NCBI RefSeq assembly: GCF_963576545.1
Contig: NC_083639.1
Coordinates: forward strand, 24,708,118-24,772,117
Direction of reading: 5' to 3'
From: Limanda limanda
Lineage: Eukaryota; Chordata; Actinopteri; Pleuronectiformes; Pleuronectidae
Length of the DNA stretch: 64,000 nucleotides
Below the pieces are notes generated by a model. It was not told where the DNA came from. It searched no databases and saw only the letters and a program-made list of their open reading frames with translations. Below, in pieces: positions 1-60,333 of this stretch (the first letter of the stretch is position 1; each line of letters opens with the position of its first letter). The translations under genes were made by a program, and so were the position numbers.

Positions 1-46314
<46,314 letters not shown>

Positions 46315-49300
46315 CCTTCCGGCAGCACATAGGGGACTAAGCTCCCCAAACATCCACCCAGTGCTTTTATGGTTTTACGACAGCACCATACACCCCATAC
46401 AAACACACAGACACACACAACAACATATTACTATATGAAACACTAATAACACAGACGAAAGGCAGCAGGGCCTGTCTGGAGACTGTGTAGACTTTCCTCT
46501 GATGATAACAACAAGGAATACGGGAGTGCAACTAGACCACAAGCCTTTACTTTATGTTTCCAGCTCTAAAATATGGCCCGTCTGAGGTGATGTTTGGACA
46601 AAGTGGACAGTGCTTGTTTTACTCTGTGCTCTGCCTGCCCTTTACCCACACAGACTTGAAGTGTGCCTTCTGGGCAGCTTCCAGTATTTGGAGGCATCTC
46701 CAAGTATTATTTAGAGATATTTCCTTTGTTTGTTCCTGCTCTGAAAATGTTCAGTGTCACTGCTCTCCTTCCTGATGCGCCCCTCATACTTAAGTGTAGC
46801 ATCCCAGTAAAGTTCACACAGTGGTTACACACAAACCCACACACGCACACTTGCCCCGTGTTTCAACATATCAGCTTCGAACCATCAAACTCAACAGGAT
46901 GCTGGCAGATATGTTTATCATATTGATATTTAAGCAATGAAAGATTTTAGTTTTTCCACAGCTGGTAGATGAGTCATTAAATCTTAATGAATGCTGTATA
47001 CAGTTCTGGCACACATTTTAGTGCCCCGCAAAACTATGCACTGTCACTTCCACAATACCTTAATGGTTTTAATCTGGTCAGTAAACAGTAAATTTAAGTT
47101 CATTTTTACCATATACAGTCCAAACTCCCATGCTTTGTATTAACTTTGCCTTGTATCATGTGGTAGACTTTTTTTTTACCTTTAATTCAATCGATCAAAA
47201 TGGCTACCATAACAAAAGCCATTTCACCACAAACAGCAAACTTTGCTATAGTGTGTTTTCAATGAACCATTTAAATAATATTTTGGAGCACTGTAGAAAG
47301 GCAACTGGATAACAACTCAGTGAATTTCCTAGTCAGCATGCAGGCTAATGTTGCATTCATGTCAAATGGGATAGTTTAAATGGTGACTGTAAAGCTCCAA
47401 CTATTACCAGTAATATTCGGTTATTCTGTATTACAATATTCTGTTGCTTTTTTGTCAGTTTCTCATTTGTTAACCATAAGAATATGTAAGTATAATAAGT
47501 ACATTTTAGAATCCAACATTGTTGGATTGCATTGCTCATTGCAATGACTAATTGTGGTTGGTTAAAACATATCAAAACACCAAATTTCCTAAATCCTTAT
47601 GTTTCCAGGTTGGGGGCTGATATACATTCTCTCCTGTGTGACATGAGTACACAAATTGAAAAGGATTTAACCTAACTTGTAGGCCAACTGTATGCCCCAA
47701 CTTATTTGAGTTCTTTCTGATATTTTCCTCCAGACCTCCATTTTCAATTCATGACATTGTGTCAATCACACTGCCTCTAAAGGTTTTTGTGTTAAGAATG
47801 TACAGAATGGTCAGCACCTTTTCCATTTCCAGAATTTATGTTTATAAATTTGACCAATTTGTTATGCATAGACAAAATGAATACAGCAGTGGGGTCATGT
47901 AGGATACGTTTAAAACTACAGTATTTACAGCATGAAGATATATCAATTAAATTTACAACCCACTTTGAAATGAAAGAAGCTGAGATTTTAGTTTTTGCAG
48001 AGAAAGACAAAAAAGAGAAAACTGTTAAATTAACAGAATATGTTTAGAAGTAGTTGGCATGCTCGGTACCTCACTTGTCCTACTACCATATAAGTCATCT
48101 AGTCATTGTCTTTGCAGACTTATGGACCGCCATTCAATGATCTACTCATGTTTCTTTAGTTAATACTAATCATTCAGTGAGTGCTCATTGGTTTTACCAC
48201 AGAGTTTTGCCGCTCTTACTGTAGTTACTTGCTGGTCAAGAGGGCTATTAGACCCTCCAATGCTAAATCACATGGAAATTAAATGCATTTTAAATATTTA
48301 TTTTATATTTCTATTTATGACATTATGTGGATATTATTAATATATTAGTTCTTTATTTAATAATTGTTATAATCACTCATGACAGACTTATTCTTGTTTT
48401 CACACACCAGAAATAGCCAAAGTAAAGATGTCTTCAGAATCTGTCATTGCTTATCATGAGAGGCATTGAACTAAACACTATGAATAAGATATTTTTGTAG
48501 CAGCTGGCTTTTCTGCTGTAAACAAAACCAGAAAAAGAAAATACTGTACCTGTCATCATGTTATCTGTCAGTTGTGCTGCTTTTCTTGTACTACTGTTAT
48601 TCTGTGTTGTTTTTCTGATTTATGTAACATACCATTTCTACCACACAGAAAATGTATATTGTTGCTTATTATTTATTGGGCATATATTTTGTACACGTTG
48701 GTCTCTTATCTTTGTAAATATTTCATGGTCAATTTCCCCTGAAAAATGCTTTATTTGAAAAGAAGATTCAAAAATTTGCATCCACCAAGCAAATGCAACC
48801 GGTGCATCTCTAGTGTGTCATGTACCTGTGTTATGTAGCTTTGACTAGCATTTGCACTCAACAAGAACCACCCTACACTCCAATATTTCCCTTTGCTTTG
48901 ACATTGTATTATATAGAACTGACTGTGACAAGTCAGTCACTTGCTTAATGATGGTCTGAATTCTATATTGTGAAAGAGGAATATGTAAGATTCTCTATGA
49001 TATAAATATGTTCTTCAATATCCCATTTGTAGCATTTGTCGCATAAAAATTGCTAGTAGGCCTAAAAAACATGCATTCTCTGATGTATTGGAACAAACTC
49101 AGTCCTTCACATTATTCTTTCTGAGACTGTCTACTCCTTCTTTCCGAATGCCTTTTTCCCAACATTGTTGCATAGCTGTGTCCCATTTCAGAGGCCTTCC
49201 TCAGAGGAACAAAGCTTGAGCCTTTTCCTCCGCAGTTGAGTCTGTCAATACTCACCTAGTCAAAAAGATGAGATTATTCTTTCCATGTCCCTGAGGGTCT

Positions 49301-51036
49301 ATGTGACATTTAGTCCACAAGAATCTGTGTGAAGCATAAACTTTACTCACACCATACGCTAAACCCATGAGAATATGTCCATCTATTCAAGTGTCTAGTA
49401 TAATGTAAACATATGGTTGATACATGTCCGCCATGCTGCCTGTTTCCTTATGTCCAGGTTTAGTAATTCAATTATGTTACATATTTATAGCACTTTAGCG
49501 ACTGTGGAGAGAAAAAAACTTCCTCAGTAACTAAAAGAAACCTCTAGCAGAAACAGACTCAACGTGGGTGGCCATCTGCCTCGACCTATCATGCTGCAGC
49601 TCGGATTGTTGTCAACTTGTAACACTTCCAAGATTACCATGTGGAAGTTTTCCCTAAAATAATGTAACCTTTCACTGCAGGAGCTTAAAAATCCATTATC
49701 TGGTGCCTCCCATGAGTCTTTGGTTCAAGATATCAACTAGTGCTTCCAATTGGTCAGTAGCTTTAGTCATTTACACCACCATGCTCTTAATCTTTTAATC
49801 AGTTTGGTTCATATTTCTCGCTGTGGTATCTGGCCCTCAGTATCCCCATTCCTACAACATGCCAGATGTCGTTATAGTTATTGTGTTATGATAACACATG
49901 TGTCCAATCATAATCAACAGCACTGCTGCCAACCCCTGAAAGAAACTGAAAGTCTCCCCGCCTGCATAAAGTGTCGTCCCACAAGCTCAAATTGGTGGAG
50001 AACAGTGAGACCAAAAGCAGAACCTATGAAAATGGCAACCTGTTATCTTTGTTATGCTTTGTTTCAATGCAAGTTAGAAGTGATAAATATCAGTGGACAA
50101 CAAATTCAAGAGCCAAGTCAAGTTTATTTTCAAGTTGACTTTACCTGAACGAACAGTTTAACTGTGACTTAACATCTCATTCAATTTTCCACACTCAGGA
50201 AGAAGGAGGCTGCCATTTTTTGCCTATTTGGAAATCTGAACATTAGGAAAGACTTAATGGATCCACTATGATATTGTCCAGATTACAGGCAACCATTTTG
50301 AAAACAGCTCTGGTCTAGTAGTTCTCACCTCTTCCACAACAAAAAGATGTCTAATTCTACACATGTGTCACAGTGGGGAAATGTCAACTGAAGCAAAGTG
50401 AACTTCACATATTTACTGATACACAGTGCTTTTTCTGTCATTTTGTTTGTGTGTGAAAATTGATTTGAGGTGCATACAGAGTCAATCGTCTATTTACTGC
50501 TTTGTCTCAGCTCACCTTTTATGTGGGTTTTTTATTTGAAAAAGCTACAAAGTCTTGAATTTCCCTTATGCACATAAGATAGTCGCAACTGGATTTTGTA
50601 AAATGGTTGATCACATGCGGTATGGCTTTTTGTAATTTCTCACATTAGCATCTCAGAGCAGCAACGTCTTGCTTCCTCATGCTGATGGCTTTTGTTAGGT
50701 ACATCTACTCAACAGAATATTGCATTAATATATTCACCATGTATGCGTGTATGATGAGATGTTGCAACTTCTGCTAGCGACGCCTTCTTTATAGTAAAGC
50801 TATCTCCTTTTCTCTACCTCCCGACTGCTTGTCTCTTTGTTCATCTCTTAGCTTTTAATATTTTTCCTAAAGCATGTGCACCATTGTTTTGTTGCACAAT
50901 TTAGGTTACCAACTTCCACCAGCAGATGTTAGCAGGGGTCAGTGGCCATTAGCAGATGTTAGGTACGTAACTTAAGTTCTGCACCTTAGCGTCATCAAGT
51001 GTTCAGGCCTTGTAATCAATTATACAGGCTGAACTT
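46315..51036 (+). other. nfasc: Probable nfasc 3'UTR followed by unique AT-rich sequence
   Basis: There is no gene-like open frame. The first part must contain the nfasc 3'UTR, which is long in mammals. I see no canonical AATAAA with clear context; an ATTAAA near 48280 is one possible signal. The UTR end is undetermined. Confidence 0.5.
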
Positions 51037-51086
51037 AAAGGGGACATATTATGAAAATTCCACTTTTGTAATGCTTCTACAATGCT
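51037..51086 (+). mobile_element. Fragment of the TTAA MITE left end
   Basis: About 45 bp from aaaggggacatattatgaaa to tgtaatgcttctac matches the left end of the element at 37981. It is followed by a short TGCTTCTACA repetition and then another repeat. Confidence 0.75.
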
Positions 51087-51103
51087 TCTACAGTGCTTCT
51101 TGT

Positions 51104-51204
51104 TGAGGGTTAAGGACAGAGGATGTCACACCATGTTAAAGCCCTATGAGACGAATTGTTATTTGTGAATGTGGGCTATACAAATAAAATTTGATTGATT
51201 GATG
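51104..51204 (+). repeat. Teleost retrotransposon 3' tail
   Basis: It runs from gagggttaaggacagaggat to caaataaaatttgattgatt and ends with ATTGATTGATG. It is the forward copy of 7681-7790. Confidence 0.7.
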
Positions 51205-52486
51205 TCCGTGCTAAGCTCAGAGCACGGTCTTCTGCCTTCAACTCCGGTGACCCGGAGGCTTTGAGGAAGTCCAGATGGGACCTACGGAGGGCCATCAGAG
51301 ATGGAAAAAGAGACTACAGGGACAAGCTGGAATCCAACTACCTCAGCTCTGACCCCCGACGCTTGTGGGGTGGCCTACGACACATCACAGGCTATAAAGG
51401 GAGAAATAGCAGTGATGATCAGCCCGCCGCCTCTCTACCTGATGACCTCAACACTTTCTACGCACGGTTTGAGGCAACCAACACCCTTCCATCCGCGAGA
51501 CTGGCCGAGGACGAGACGACTGCACTCTGTCCCTGACCGTGGCTGATGTCAGACGAGAGCTTCAAAGAGTGAAGCCTCGAAAGTCATCTGGGTCCGATGG
51601 AGTTCCAGGCTGTGTCCTCATGGGGTGCACCGAACAGCTAGCGGAGGTATTCACCTCCATATTCAACCTCTCCCTACAACTATCAACAGTCCCCACCTGC
51701 CTCAAGCAGGCCACCATCATCCCCATACCTAAGAAACCATCCATCACCTGTTTAAATGACTACCGCCCTGTAGCACTGACCTCCACCATCATGAAGTGCT
51801 TCGAGCGGCTGGTCAAAACCCACATCTGCTCGACCCTTCCGTACACCCTTGACCCCTTCCAGTTTGCATACCGCCCAAACAGGTCTACGGATGATGCTAT
51901 AACCTTGACAACACACACCACCCTCTCCCACCTGGAAAAGGCAAACACATATGTGAGGATGCTGTTTGTGGATCACAGCTCAGTGTTCAACGAGATTGTG
52001 CCTGCCAAGCTCGTCCCTAAGCTCAGGAGCCTGGGTCTTAAAACCCCCCTGTGTAACTGGATCTTGGACTTCCTGACGAGCAGACCCCAGGTGGTGAGAA
52101 TGGGCAACCACACATCCTCCTCACTGACCCTGAGCACGGGGGCCCCTCAGGGCTGCTTGCTCATTCCCCTCCTGTACTCCCTGTACAAGCAGGACTGTGT
52201 GGCAACACACAGTTCCAACATCATCCTCAAATTTGCAGACGACACTACCATCCTGGGCCTCATCTCCAACAACGATGAGACCGCCTATAGAGATGAGGTA
52301 AGGGCCCTAGCAACATGGTGCCAATCCCAATCTCATTGACGGAGCTGTAGGGGAGAGAGTCTCCGACTTCAAATTCCTCGTTGTGTTCATCACGGATGAC
52401 CTGACCTGGTCCAAACAAGCGGACTCGATGGTCAAAACTGCACAAAAGCGCCTTTACTTCCTGAGGAGACTCAAGAAGTTTGGCAT
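51205..52486 (+). mobile_element. LINE (L2/Maui-like) reverse-transcriptase remnant
   Basis: Two frames cover a non-LTR reverse transcriptase. The first (51195-51536) contains GDPEALRKSRWDLRRAIRDG. The second (51539-52339) contains [53 protein letters not shown] and the catalytic FADDT. A frameshift separates them near 51537. After about 52320 a stretch is missing, and then a conserved block resumes (ITDDLTWSK, YFLRRLKKFG). The APQGCLLIP segment departs from the usual APQGCVLSP. It is 5'-truncated and inactive. Confidence 0.88.
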
Positions 52487-52845
52487 TGTTGTGCAATAGG
52501 AGTAAACTTGACGTTAGCTAATTATTAATAATCATGAAATATGATTATTAAAATAATAAAAGGTTATCTATTAAAAATAATTAAAAATGATAAGGCCATA
52601 ACTTATCGTAGAGGGGCACCACCCTGGTTTCCAGGGACCAACAAATCAAGCTGTAATTATCAGTCTCATAATGATAAATGTCAAATTAATAATGTCAATA
52701 TTTTAATATTAACGATTACTTAATAAACAGTGAAGGCTTCTAAGTTCGAGCACAGGCAATCATAATCCAGCTGTATTCACACACTTATGCACAAATAATC
52801 ACAGACTACAGATACTTTAATTACAAAATAATTTATTAAAAAGGG

Positions 52846-53193
52846 GAAATAAAGTTATAATGTTATTCAATGATTTATCATTTTAACAAGCTCCGATATT
52901 TCAAAGATAAACACAGCAGCAGCACTTATCACAATTCAGAAAATACATGTAAAACCTGTGGTCTACCTATGTATGTCTGTCTCTGTGTGTGTGTGTCTGT
53001 GTCAAAGTGTCTCTCTGTGTGTGTGTGTCTATGTGTGTGTATGTGAAATAAAGTTAGTGTTATTTAATGATTTATCATTTTAACAAACTCCCATATTTCA
53101 AAGATAACAACAGCAGCTTATCACAATTTAGAACACGCATGTAACCTCTGGTCCATCTATGTGTCTCTGTGTGTGTGTATCTGTCTGTGTCTA

Positions 53194-53230
<37 letters not shown>
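52846..53230 (+). repeat. Tandem duplication, period about 198 bp
   Basis: The blocks gaaataaagtta, ttaatgatttatcattttaa, catatttcaaagata and atgtgtgtctctgtgtgtg recur in the same order, the second copy starting near 53044. Both copies end in GT-rich sequence. Confidence 0.8.
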
Positions 53231-53241
<11 letters not shown>

Positions 53242-53695
53242 AGAGAGAGAAAAAGAAGGGGCGTGGCGATGACGCAGTCACGTAGTGACATCACATCTAA
53301 GATGGAGGCCGATCATGATTCGTGGAATCAAGGCCTAAAAACTCTCAAAATGGCGGATTGACTACAAAACAAGATGGCGGAGCCGTTATGAATTTAGAGC
53401 CAGAATAGGAGGAGAGAGGGAGAGAAGGCGTGGCAATAATAGACTCAAGATGGTGGTTTAACTTAACGTTATCCAAAATGGAGAAAATGTTAATGACCAT
53501 GTGGTCGGAACTCACAATGGTGGTCGCCAGATGAATTACACAAAGGAAATTTCAGACAAAGAGAATTCTTATCTCTGCTTGGCTTTGGGGGCCGAATGGT
53601 TTCCAGATGTGTTCAGCCTCTCTGAATATAGATTTAACTATGTGACATGAACTGTATTATAAATACAGATCGGAAACGGGTGTATACTAGGTTTA

Positions 53696-53697
<2 letters not shown>

Positions 53698-53731
<34 letters not shown>
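53698..53731. repeat. (AG)n microsatellite
   Basis: A pure AG dinucleotide array of about 33 bp. Confidence 0.9.
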
Positions 53732-53736
<5 letters not shown>

Positions 53737-55179
53737 CATGCAAGGAGAGTTCAAAGAAGCTCTTAAAACACGCCAGAGATAGATTAACAGTGATTTAACC
53801 ACTCAGCCCCAAGCGGACGTTGTGGGCTGAGTTTCTGATCGGTAAACTCACTGCAGACTAACACAGACGTTAACAGCGTGGCTGGAGGCTTTCCTCGCGG
53901 CGCTCAAACACTAAACAAAACCCGGAAATGAACCGGAAGTAGCGGCTTGTAGTAGCCGGTTAAACAATGAGACTCAGCGGTCTCGCAACAAATACAATCA
54001 AATATTATACAATATGCTACGTATCTGCCCAGATAATCAAGTCTCTTACTGTACAACCCTCGCGATGTGCCTGCGCGTCTGCGCGAATGTGTCGGGGGCC
54101 AGTGAATCACGTGGTCTCTCTCACGAGCGGAGCTCCGGGCTCGGCCGCTGGACCGGAAAAGGAAGCGAATTCTTCTTGCTGCCTTGACGGAATGAAACTT
54201 CGCCTTTCTTCTGTAACAGCGGAGAACGTGCTGGTTTACAGGAACGGAGTGAATTGTCTCTTACTCCTCAGCGGGATGAACGTCGCGCTTCTGCAGGGAA
54301 CGGCTTTGTGGAAGCCGTTTGTGGATCGTGAAAAAAAGAAAAAGTCTATGGAAGTGTCGGAGTCCGTCCAGCGGGGCACTTCCTGTTTCGGTCTTCAAGT
54401 TAAAACAGCAAAAAGTCCTATCAAGATAAAACTTCGACTAAAATAAAAGAAGAAAATGAAACGACTTCAAATAAAATGATATTAAACAAACGTCTAATCG
54501 CCTCCTTAGTTACTGAGTCGTGTAGTTAGGCCCCTGGAGGGTCTGGAGACGACTTGAGCAGGGTGAAAAGAGAGAGATTTCTGGGAGCACAGTTCTTTTG
54601 TAGCACCTGGGAGGTACCAGCCCCCCTGGAGAGGGGTCAGGGGTCAGTGTTGCCTTCGGCCAATTGAAAGGTCAGAAGTCAAGTCTCAGGGAGTGGCTTA
54701 CAGTGGGGTCCTTCACAGGACCCAGGAAGTGATCTGCTGCCACATGGAGATAAGGGCTCCATGCTGGATTTTTAAATGTAAGGGGTCTCCTGAGGTTGGT
54801 CCCAAGTTTTACGACTCTTTGTTATAAGTCAGATCACTGGGAACTCAGTCCCAACACTGTCATTGAATCTCACGAACCAAGAAATCATTGTTTTAAAACA
54901 AACATATTTAATCATATAAACTAGTTAAGAACACACATTCATATTGTGCAAGGAACACACATTAACCTTAAAATGACGTGTAGGACATTATGAAAAATAT
55001 ATAAATTATGTAGAAATCTGTAGAAATAAGATATATAAACACAAATCTTTCGTGTCATTCAATGAGTTATTTTTTCTAGGGACATAAAACCTGTTAGTAG
55101 TTTATTTAAAACAGTGAATTATGAATATGTATACTATGAATATCTTTTGATAAATCCTAATAAATCTTTTGTTGAAAAG

Positions 55180-55264
55180 GTTGCAACTGAATCACTTCTC
55201 TCCTTTATGAATCCTCACGTCACGTACAATAGGACTGAATCTTAAATCTTTCACCACACTCAGA
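55180..55264 (-). pseudogene. Decayed seventh zinc finger after the premature stop
   Basis: Downstream of the TGA the same frame reads SECGERFKIQSYC before another stop, and a shifted frame then reads VRIHKGEK. These are the two halves of a C2H2 finger separated by an indel, so the ancestral protein was longer. Confidence 0.65.
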
Positions 55265-56332
<1,068 letters not shown>

Positions 56333-56634
56333 TTAAATGTCGACTGTCGGTATTTTTGAACGATCGCATTCAGGAAGTAGAGATGTTGAGGTCGTTTACA
56401 GTTGGTGTTACGACGCAGCTCGTAAAGGAAGCAGCATAAAACAAAAGGTTTCTGGTAAAAAAAACGTTTTTCATTCACAGCAGCAGGTTTTCTGCACAGA
56501 CTCGTTCACAACAGCATCAAATCCTCCTCACTATTCAGGTGAGAGGTGGAGCAGCCGGGTGCAGCAGACAGAGACAGGAAGTGGAGTATTAGCTCCGCTG
56601 CTCGAGCTGATGCTAGCTTAGGTGAGCAAATGAG

Positions 56635-57358
56635 AGGTCCCTGCTCGATTATGAAAAGAAATCGTAATCACGATTATTTTTGACAATATTGAAATCACGA
56701 TTATTAAAAAGATTACTTTTGATTTTGAAAACATGATGCATTTATTCAGTATTTCGCTCCAAAAAAACACTTTGTAAATTAGAACTTTGAAATTTCCTAT
56801 CATTATTAAATGTCCCCATCTGACCCTCCCACTACAAGCACACAAGCAGACAGACAGAGAGAGAGAGAAAGAGAGGTGGGGAGTGGCTATGAGAACCATC
56901 ATCATTTACCCCCAAACACTTACATTGAACGTGTTACATACAACAACAAGCGGAGAATCGCGGACTGACCAGCGCAGAGAAATGCGGGTCCGTTGTGAAC
57001 AGCCAGGCGGCTGCGTGTTTGAGAATGGCGCTGCGCGGCTGCTAAATAGTGTGGTGCTGCTCCGCTTTACTTTTTCTGTCCTTTTTGTCGATCAAACGGG
57101 TCTGCCCTCCCTCTGCCATTTTCCACTCGCACTGTTTATTAAATACCGCCGGTCACCTCACACAGAACTCTCCTCCTTCACTTTACAGCTGCTTGAGAGT
57201 GAGAGCCAGTCAGCAGGGCCACGTTGAATGCTTTGGGGGAAGGACTGAATTGCGCATGCAATTTCAGAAAATTGTTTCAACTCCATTATATTAGTTTGGA
57301 GATTATTTGACCCAGAAATTGAAATCACGATTAAAATTTGATTAATTGCACAGCCCTA
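56635..57358. mobile_element. Nonautonomous DNA transposon remnant (hAT-like)
   Basis: The right end reads aaatcacgattaaaatttga ttaattgcacagcccta, the common GGGCTGTGCAATTAAT-type terminus in reverse. Subterminal copies of aatcacgatt near 56660-56705 mark the left side, but the left terminal repeat itself is degraded. The 146-codon frame inside (56787-57227) has no recognisable domain. Confidence 0.5.
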
Positions 57359-59000
57359 TGCTAAGGCTTTCTTTATTATGGTCAACAGGAGTATTAAAGT
57401 CACCAACAATAATAATTTTATCTGTCTTTAGGACTAGGTTTGAAAAAAACTCAGGGAATTAAGTTAAGAATTCAGTATAAGCCCCAGGAGCACGATAAAC
57501 CACAGCAAATATGATTGGCTGTCTGTGTTTCTTGGATTGGTCTGGAATAGGGATGGGCATAATTAATCAACGATTGATTAATTGATCATTAAGAATTTCG
57601 TCGAGGAAATAATTTTTTTAATCGATAAATTCGGTAATTACACATTTGTCCACGGGGGGCAGTGTTTGAAAAAAACGCCACAGACCTACTCAGTTACCTG
57701 CGAGTTACCGTGTTACCATTTCCAAAGTAAACACGAAGAAGTCACGGCGAAGTTTAGCTTGGGACTATTTAGAATAAAAAAATGACTTGGTTCACTGCAA
57801 ACACTGCGAAGCTGTGTTTAAGTACAACTCGGCCACGACTCAAACGATGTACCACTTGAAGAACGCACATCCGACCCTGGTTAATGGCGGCGCATGCTGC
57901 TCTCGGTCTCACTCTCAACCTAGCATCAACTCGGTGTTAGCACGGAGGAGCTGCGATGCACAACGATCAGAAAAAATGACTCAACAGGTGGAAAGTGAAT
58001 GGAATAAGGTTCCCCAGGCTAGCCAAGTCAGCACGGAGCTACCTGTGTATCACGCATAGGCTGTATGGTATCACGGCGACGTCAGTCCTCTCAGAGCGAG
58101 TTGTTTCGGCGGCTGGACCGTCGGTCACCAGGCTGCGTTCGCGTCTGTCCCCAGAGCATGTTTACATGTCATCTTTCTCAACACAAGTCAGTAGGCTGGT
58201 GCTGAAGTCGTATGTGAGTTACTAGTTATTTTTATGAAGCTTTCTCGACTCGGTGCCTTGTTTGACAGTTTTGAGTTACATGTGGCAAAACCTGTCAGAC
58301 CTAAGTATTACATATTTGTGGTTAAGTTATTGTTTAACATGATTGTTTTTTATATTATTAGTGTTTAGTAGCACCGGCTTCTGGCTGTCGGCTCCGCTGC
58401 TTGAGATTACGGCAGCGCATATTTTGTTCATCTTGTAATAAAGATCTGAATGAGGAAACACGCTTTGTTTTTTTAATTTTCACTGCATTTTAATATAGCC
58501 TATAAATAGTGAATTTTTTAATATAAAAATATTAATGATTAATCGAAAATTCGTCATTAATTCTCCCGACGATCGATTAAGACAATTTAATCGAATGCCC
58601 ATCCCTAGTCTGGAAGACTAAGAACAAGATTTTCAAATGAGTCGTAGCTGAGTTTAGGTTTAGGATTAATTGATAGACTGGAGTTAAAAATAGCAGCAAC
58701 TCCACCTCCTCGTCCGAATTCTCTGGGAATGTGTGAATTTATATGACTGGGGGGAATAGATTCATTTAGACTGACATATTCATCAGGATGCAGCCACGTC
58801 TCAGTGAGGGACAATAAATCTATGTTGTAATCTGAGAGTAGTTCATTAACTAAAATAGCTTTTGATGACTGTGATCTAATGTTTAAAAGACCACATTTAA
58901 AAGTCTTAGTTTCCTGAGTTGTTGCAGAGGTTGTGTTAATTTCTATTAGATTATTGTGTGGAATTCTCGCTCTGTTAATGTTTGATTTAAATTCAACAGT
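57359..59000 (-). mobile_element. LINE endonuclease-domain fragment, split by a hAT insertion
   Basis: On the minus strand the sequence 58605-58814 reads [17 protein letters not shown], then [12 protein letters not shown], typical of the apurinic-like endonuclease of non-LTR retrotransposons. Across the hAT element at 57548-58607 the frame continues (HRQPIIFAVVYRAPGAYTEF, then IIIVGDFN). A stop after TEFLT shows it is inactive. The right boundary is approximate. Confidence 0.8.
57548..58607 (+). mobile_element. hAT (ZBED-like) element, 1060 bp, internally deleted
   Basis: It has perfect 13-bp inverted ends (tagggatgggcat and atgcccatcccta) and a perfect 8-bp target duplication gtctggaa (57540-57547 and 58608-58615). 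Inside, 57787-58059 begins with a BED-type zinc finger (HCKHCEAVFKYNS, then MYHLKNAHP), and about 58060-58190 retains the hAT C-terminal dimerisation motif (ATSVLSERVVSAAG, LSPEHV) in a shifted frame. The catalytic core is deleted, so it cannot move by itself. Confidence 0.9.
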
Positions 59001-59024
59001 GAACAGGCACAGTCTCTATGGCTG

Positions 59025-59880
59025 GGCTCTTCAATAGGCGGTGTGCTCGAAAAGTTCTTGAAAAAAAAAAAAAAAAAATCTTTTTTTTTCTTTTTCTAAA
59101 TACTAAATTTTTTTTAAATTAACAATTTAGTAGCACTTAAATGGGACTTACTCATAGCACTTTGTAGTTTTGCTTTATTTTCAACCGGGCCGTGGGTCAT
59201 TTGGTACCAGGCCGCCCAGAAAGAATAAACAACTTACATTATTTCCGTTTTATTTATAATCTGATTCTGAATGGTATTTTATTTTGAAAAATGACCCGAT
59301 CCTCTCCCGTATGACTCATGCTTTATGCATGTAAAGACGCTTGTCTCGGTCACGTCACTTTTTCGCTGAACACAACTCCAGACGGTATTTGTCGGATCCC
59401 ATTTGTCAACAAACCAGGTGAATCCAGCATGTCTGTGCAAGGAGAAGATCAGCTGCTGGAGATCGCATACATAAAAGTATGTTCCAGAAAACAACTCTAC
59501 CAGTGTTCTGGATTAAAGTCACGGCAGAATACCCTGAGATCGCCACAAGAGCACTAAAAACTGTTGCCATTTCCGACATCATATCTGTGCGAAGCAGAGT
59601 TTTCTGCTGTGACGGCAACCAAAACGAAATTACGGAGTAGACTGGACATCAGCAACACACTTCGGGTGTTATTGTCACTTTTAGCCTTAGATGGGACTGC
59701 CTTGTTGCAGACAAACAGGCTCAGGGCTTCCACTGATTCAGCGTTGTGGTTAGTTATATTTTTCATGCACTTTATAGTTGTTTTGTATTTGTGATTGATT
59801 CATTGTTACTCACTGTTGTGTTGTTGGTGCAATGTTACGAGGACGCTGCTAATAAAGTTTCATAAGAATACACATCAGTT
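59025..59880 (+). mobile_element. hAT transposase C-terminal remnant
   Basis: The + strand encodes ESSMSVQGEDQLLEI, then EYPEIATRALKT and, after a frameshift, PFPTSYLCEAEFSAVTATKT with RSRLDISNTLR. These are the end of SCAND3/ZBED5-like hAT transposases and host genes derived from them. Only the last part survives. Confidence 0.7.
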
Positions 59881-60300
59881 TCACATTTATTATTATTATA
59901 TTTAGAAAATACCCCAGTTTTTATGCTAGTCGTATATCATTATATTTTGTCCTATTTATCTGCCACATCTAGTGACATCGGTTGAATTTTTTTTAATTAT
60001 GGAATTAATTTGTTATTTTAAATAAATTGTTAATACGAAGCCTCAAATTAATTATTGCGTGGCCACGTATTAATAATTCGAACAAATCACAATATAATTA
60101 TTAAACGAATTAACAAGATGACGCCTGTGCACGCCTTGCTGGTAAGCAACCTCTGTGCGCTTTGAAAAAAAATGAAATCTACCGATGTAACCAGAGGGCC
60201 TCCGTAGTGATGCTCCGTAGCCACACCTTGAAGGCCGGTCCGTGGGAATATTTTCTGACATCCAACCCGTCCGTAGCGCAAAAAAAGGTTCGGGACCGCT
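59881..60300. mobile_element. DNA transposon terminal region (hAT-like right end)
   Basis: The end motifs aaggccggtccgtggga, tctgacatccaacccgtccg and caaaaaaaggttcgggaccgctg (23 nt in two parts: caaaaaaaggttc, gggaccgctg) are the reverse of a familiar hAT terminus that starts CAGCGGTCCC. The matching left end was not found. Confidence 0.5.
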
Positions 60301-60333
60301 GCTCTAGAGTGCATCACTGTGACCGAGACGAAA

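Larger units (their letters stand above)
52487..54856. mobile_element. Long LTR-like or other unclassified mobile unit, about 2.4 kb
   Basis: The unit begins TGTTGTGCAATAGG immediately after the LINE fragment breaks off and ends CAGTCCCAACA, giving TGTTG/CAACA inverted ends like an LTR. It contains a 195-bp tandem duplication (52846-53230), a GC-richer part with CpGs and repeated AAGATGGCGG-type motifs (53250-54450) and a (GA)n run. I found no target-site duplication and no gag or pol frames, so a solo LTR is only one reading. Confidence 0.3.

Noticed and set aside
48240..48310. ATTAAA as a firm nfasc polyadenylation site
   Set aside because: Such hexamers are frequent in AT-rich sequence and there is no downstream GU-rich element clear enough to call it.
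53967..54446. 159-codon open frame on the + strand
   Set aside because: It lies in the unclassified repeat unit, has low-complexity and arginine/serine-rich stretches without a domain, and shows no splice or homology support.
56787..57227. 146-codon open frame on the + strand
   Set aside because: It lies wholly inside a DNA-transposon remnant, includes microsatellite-coded residues, and shows no recognisable domain.
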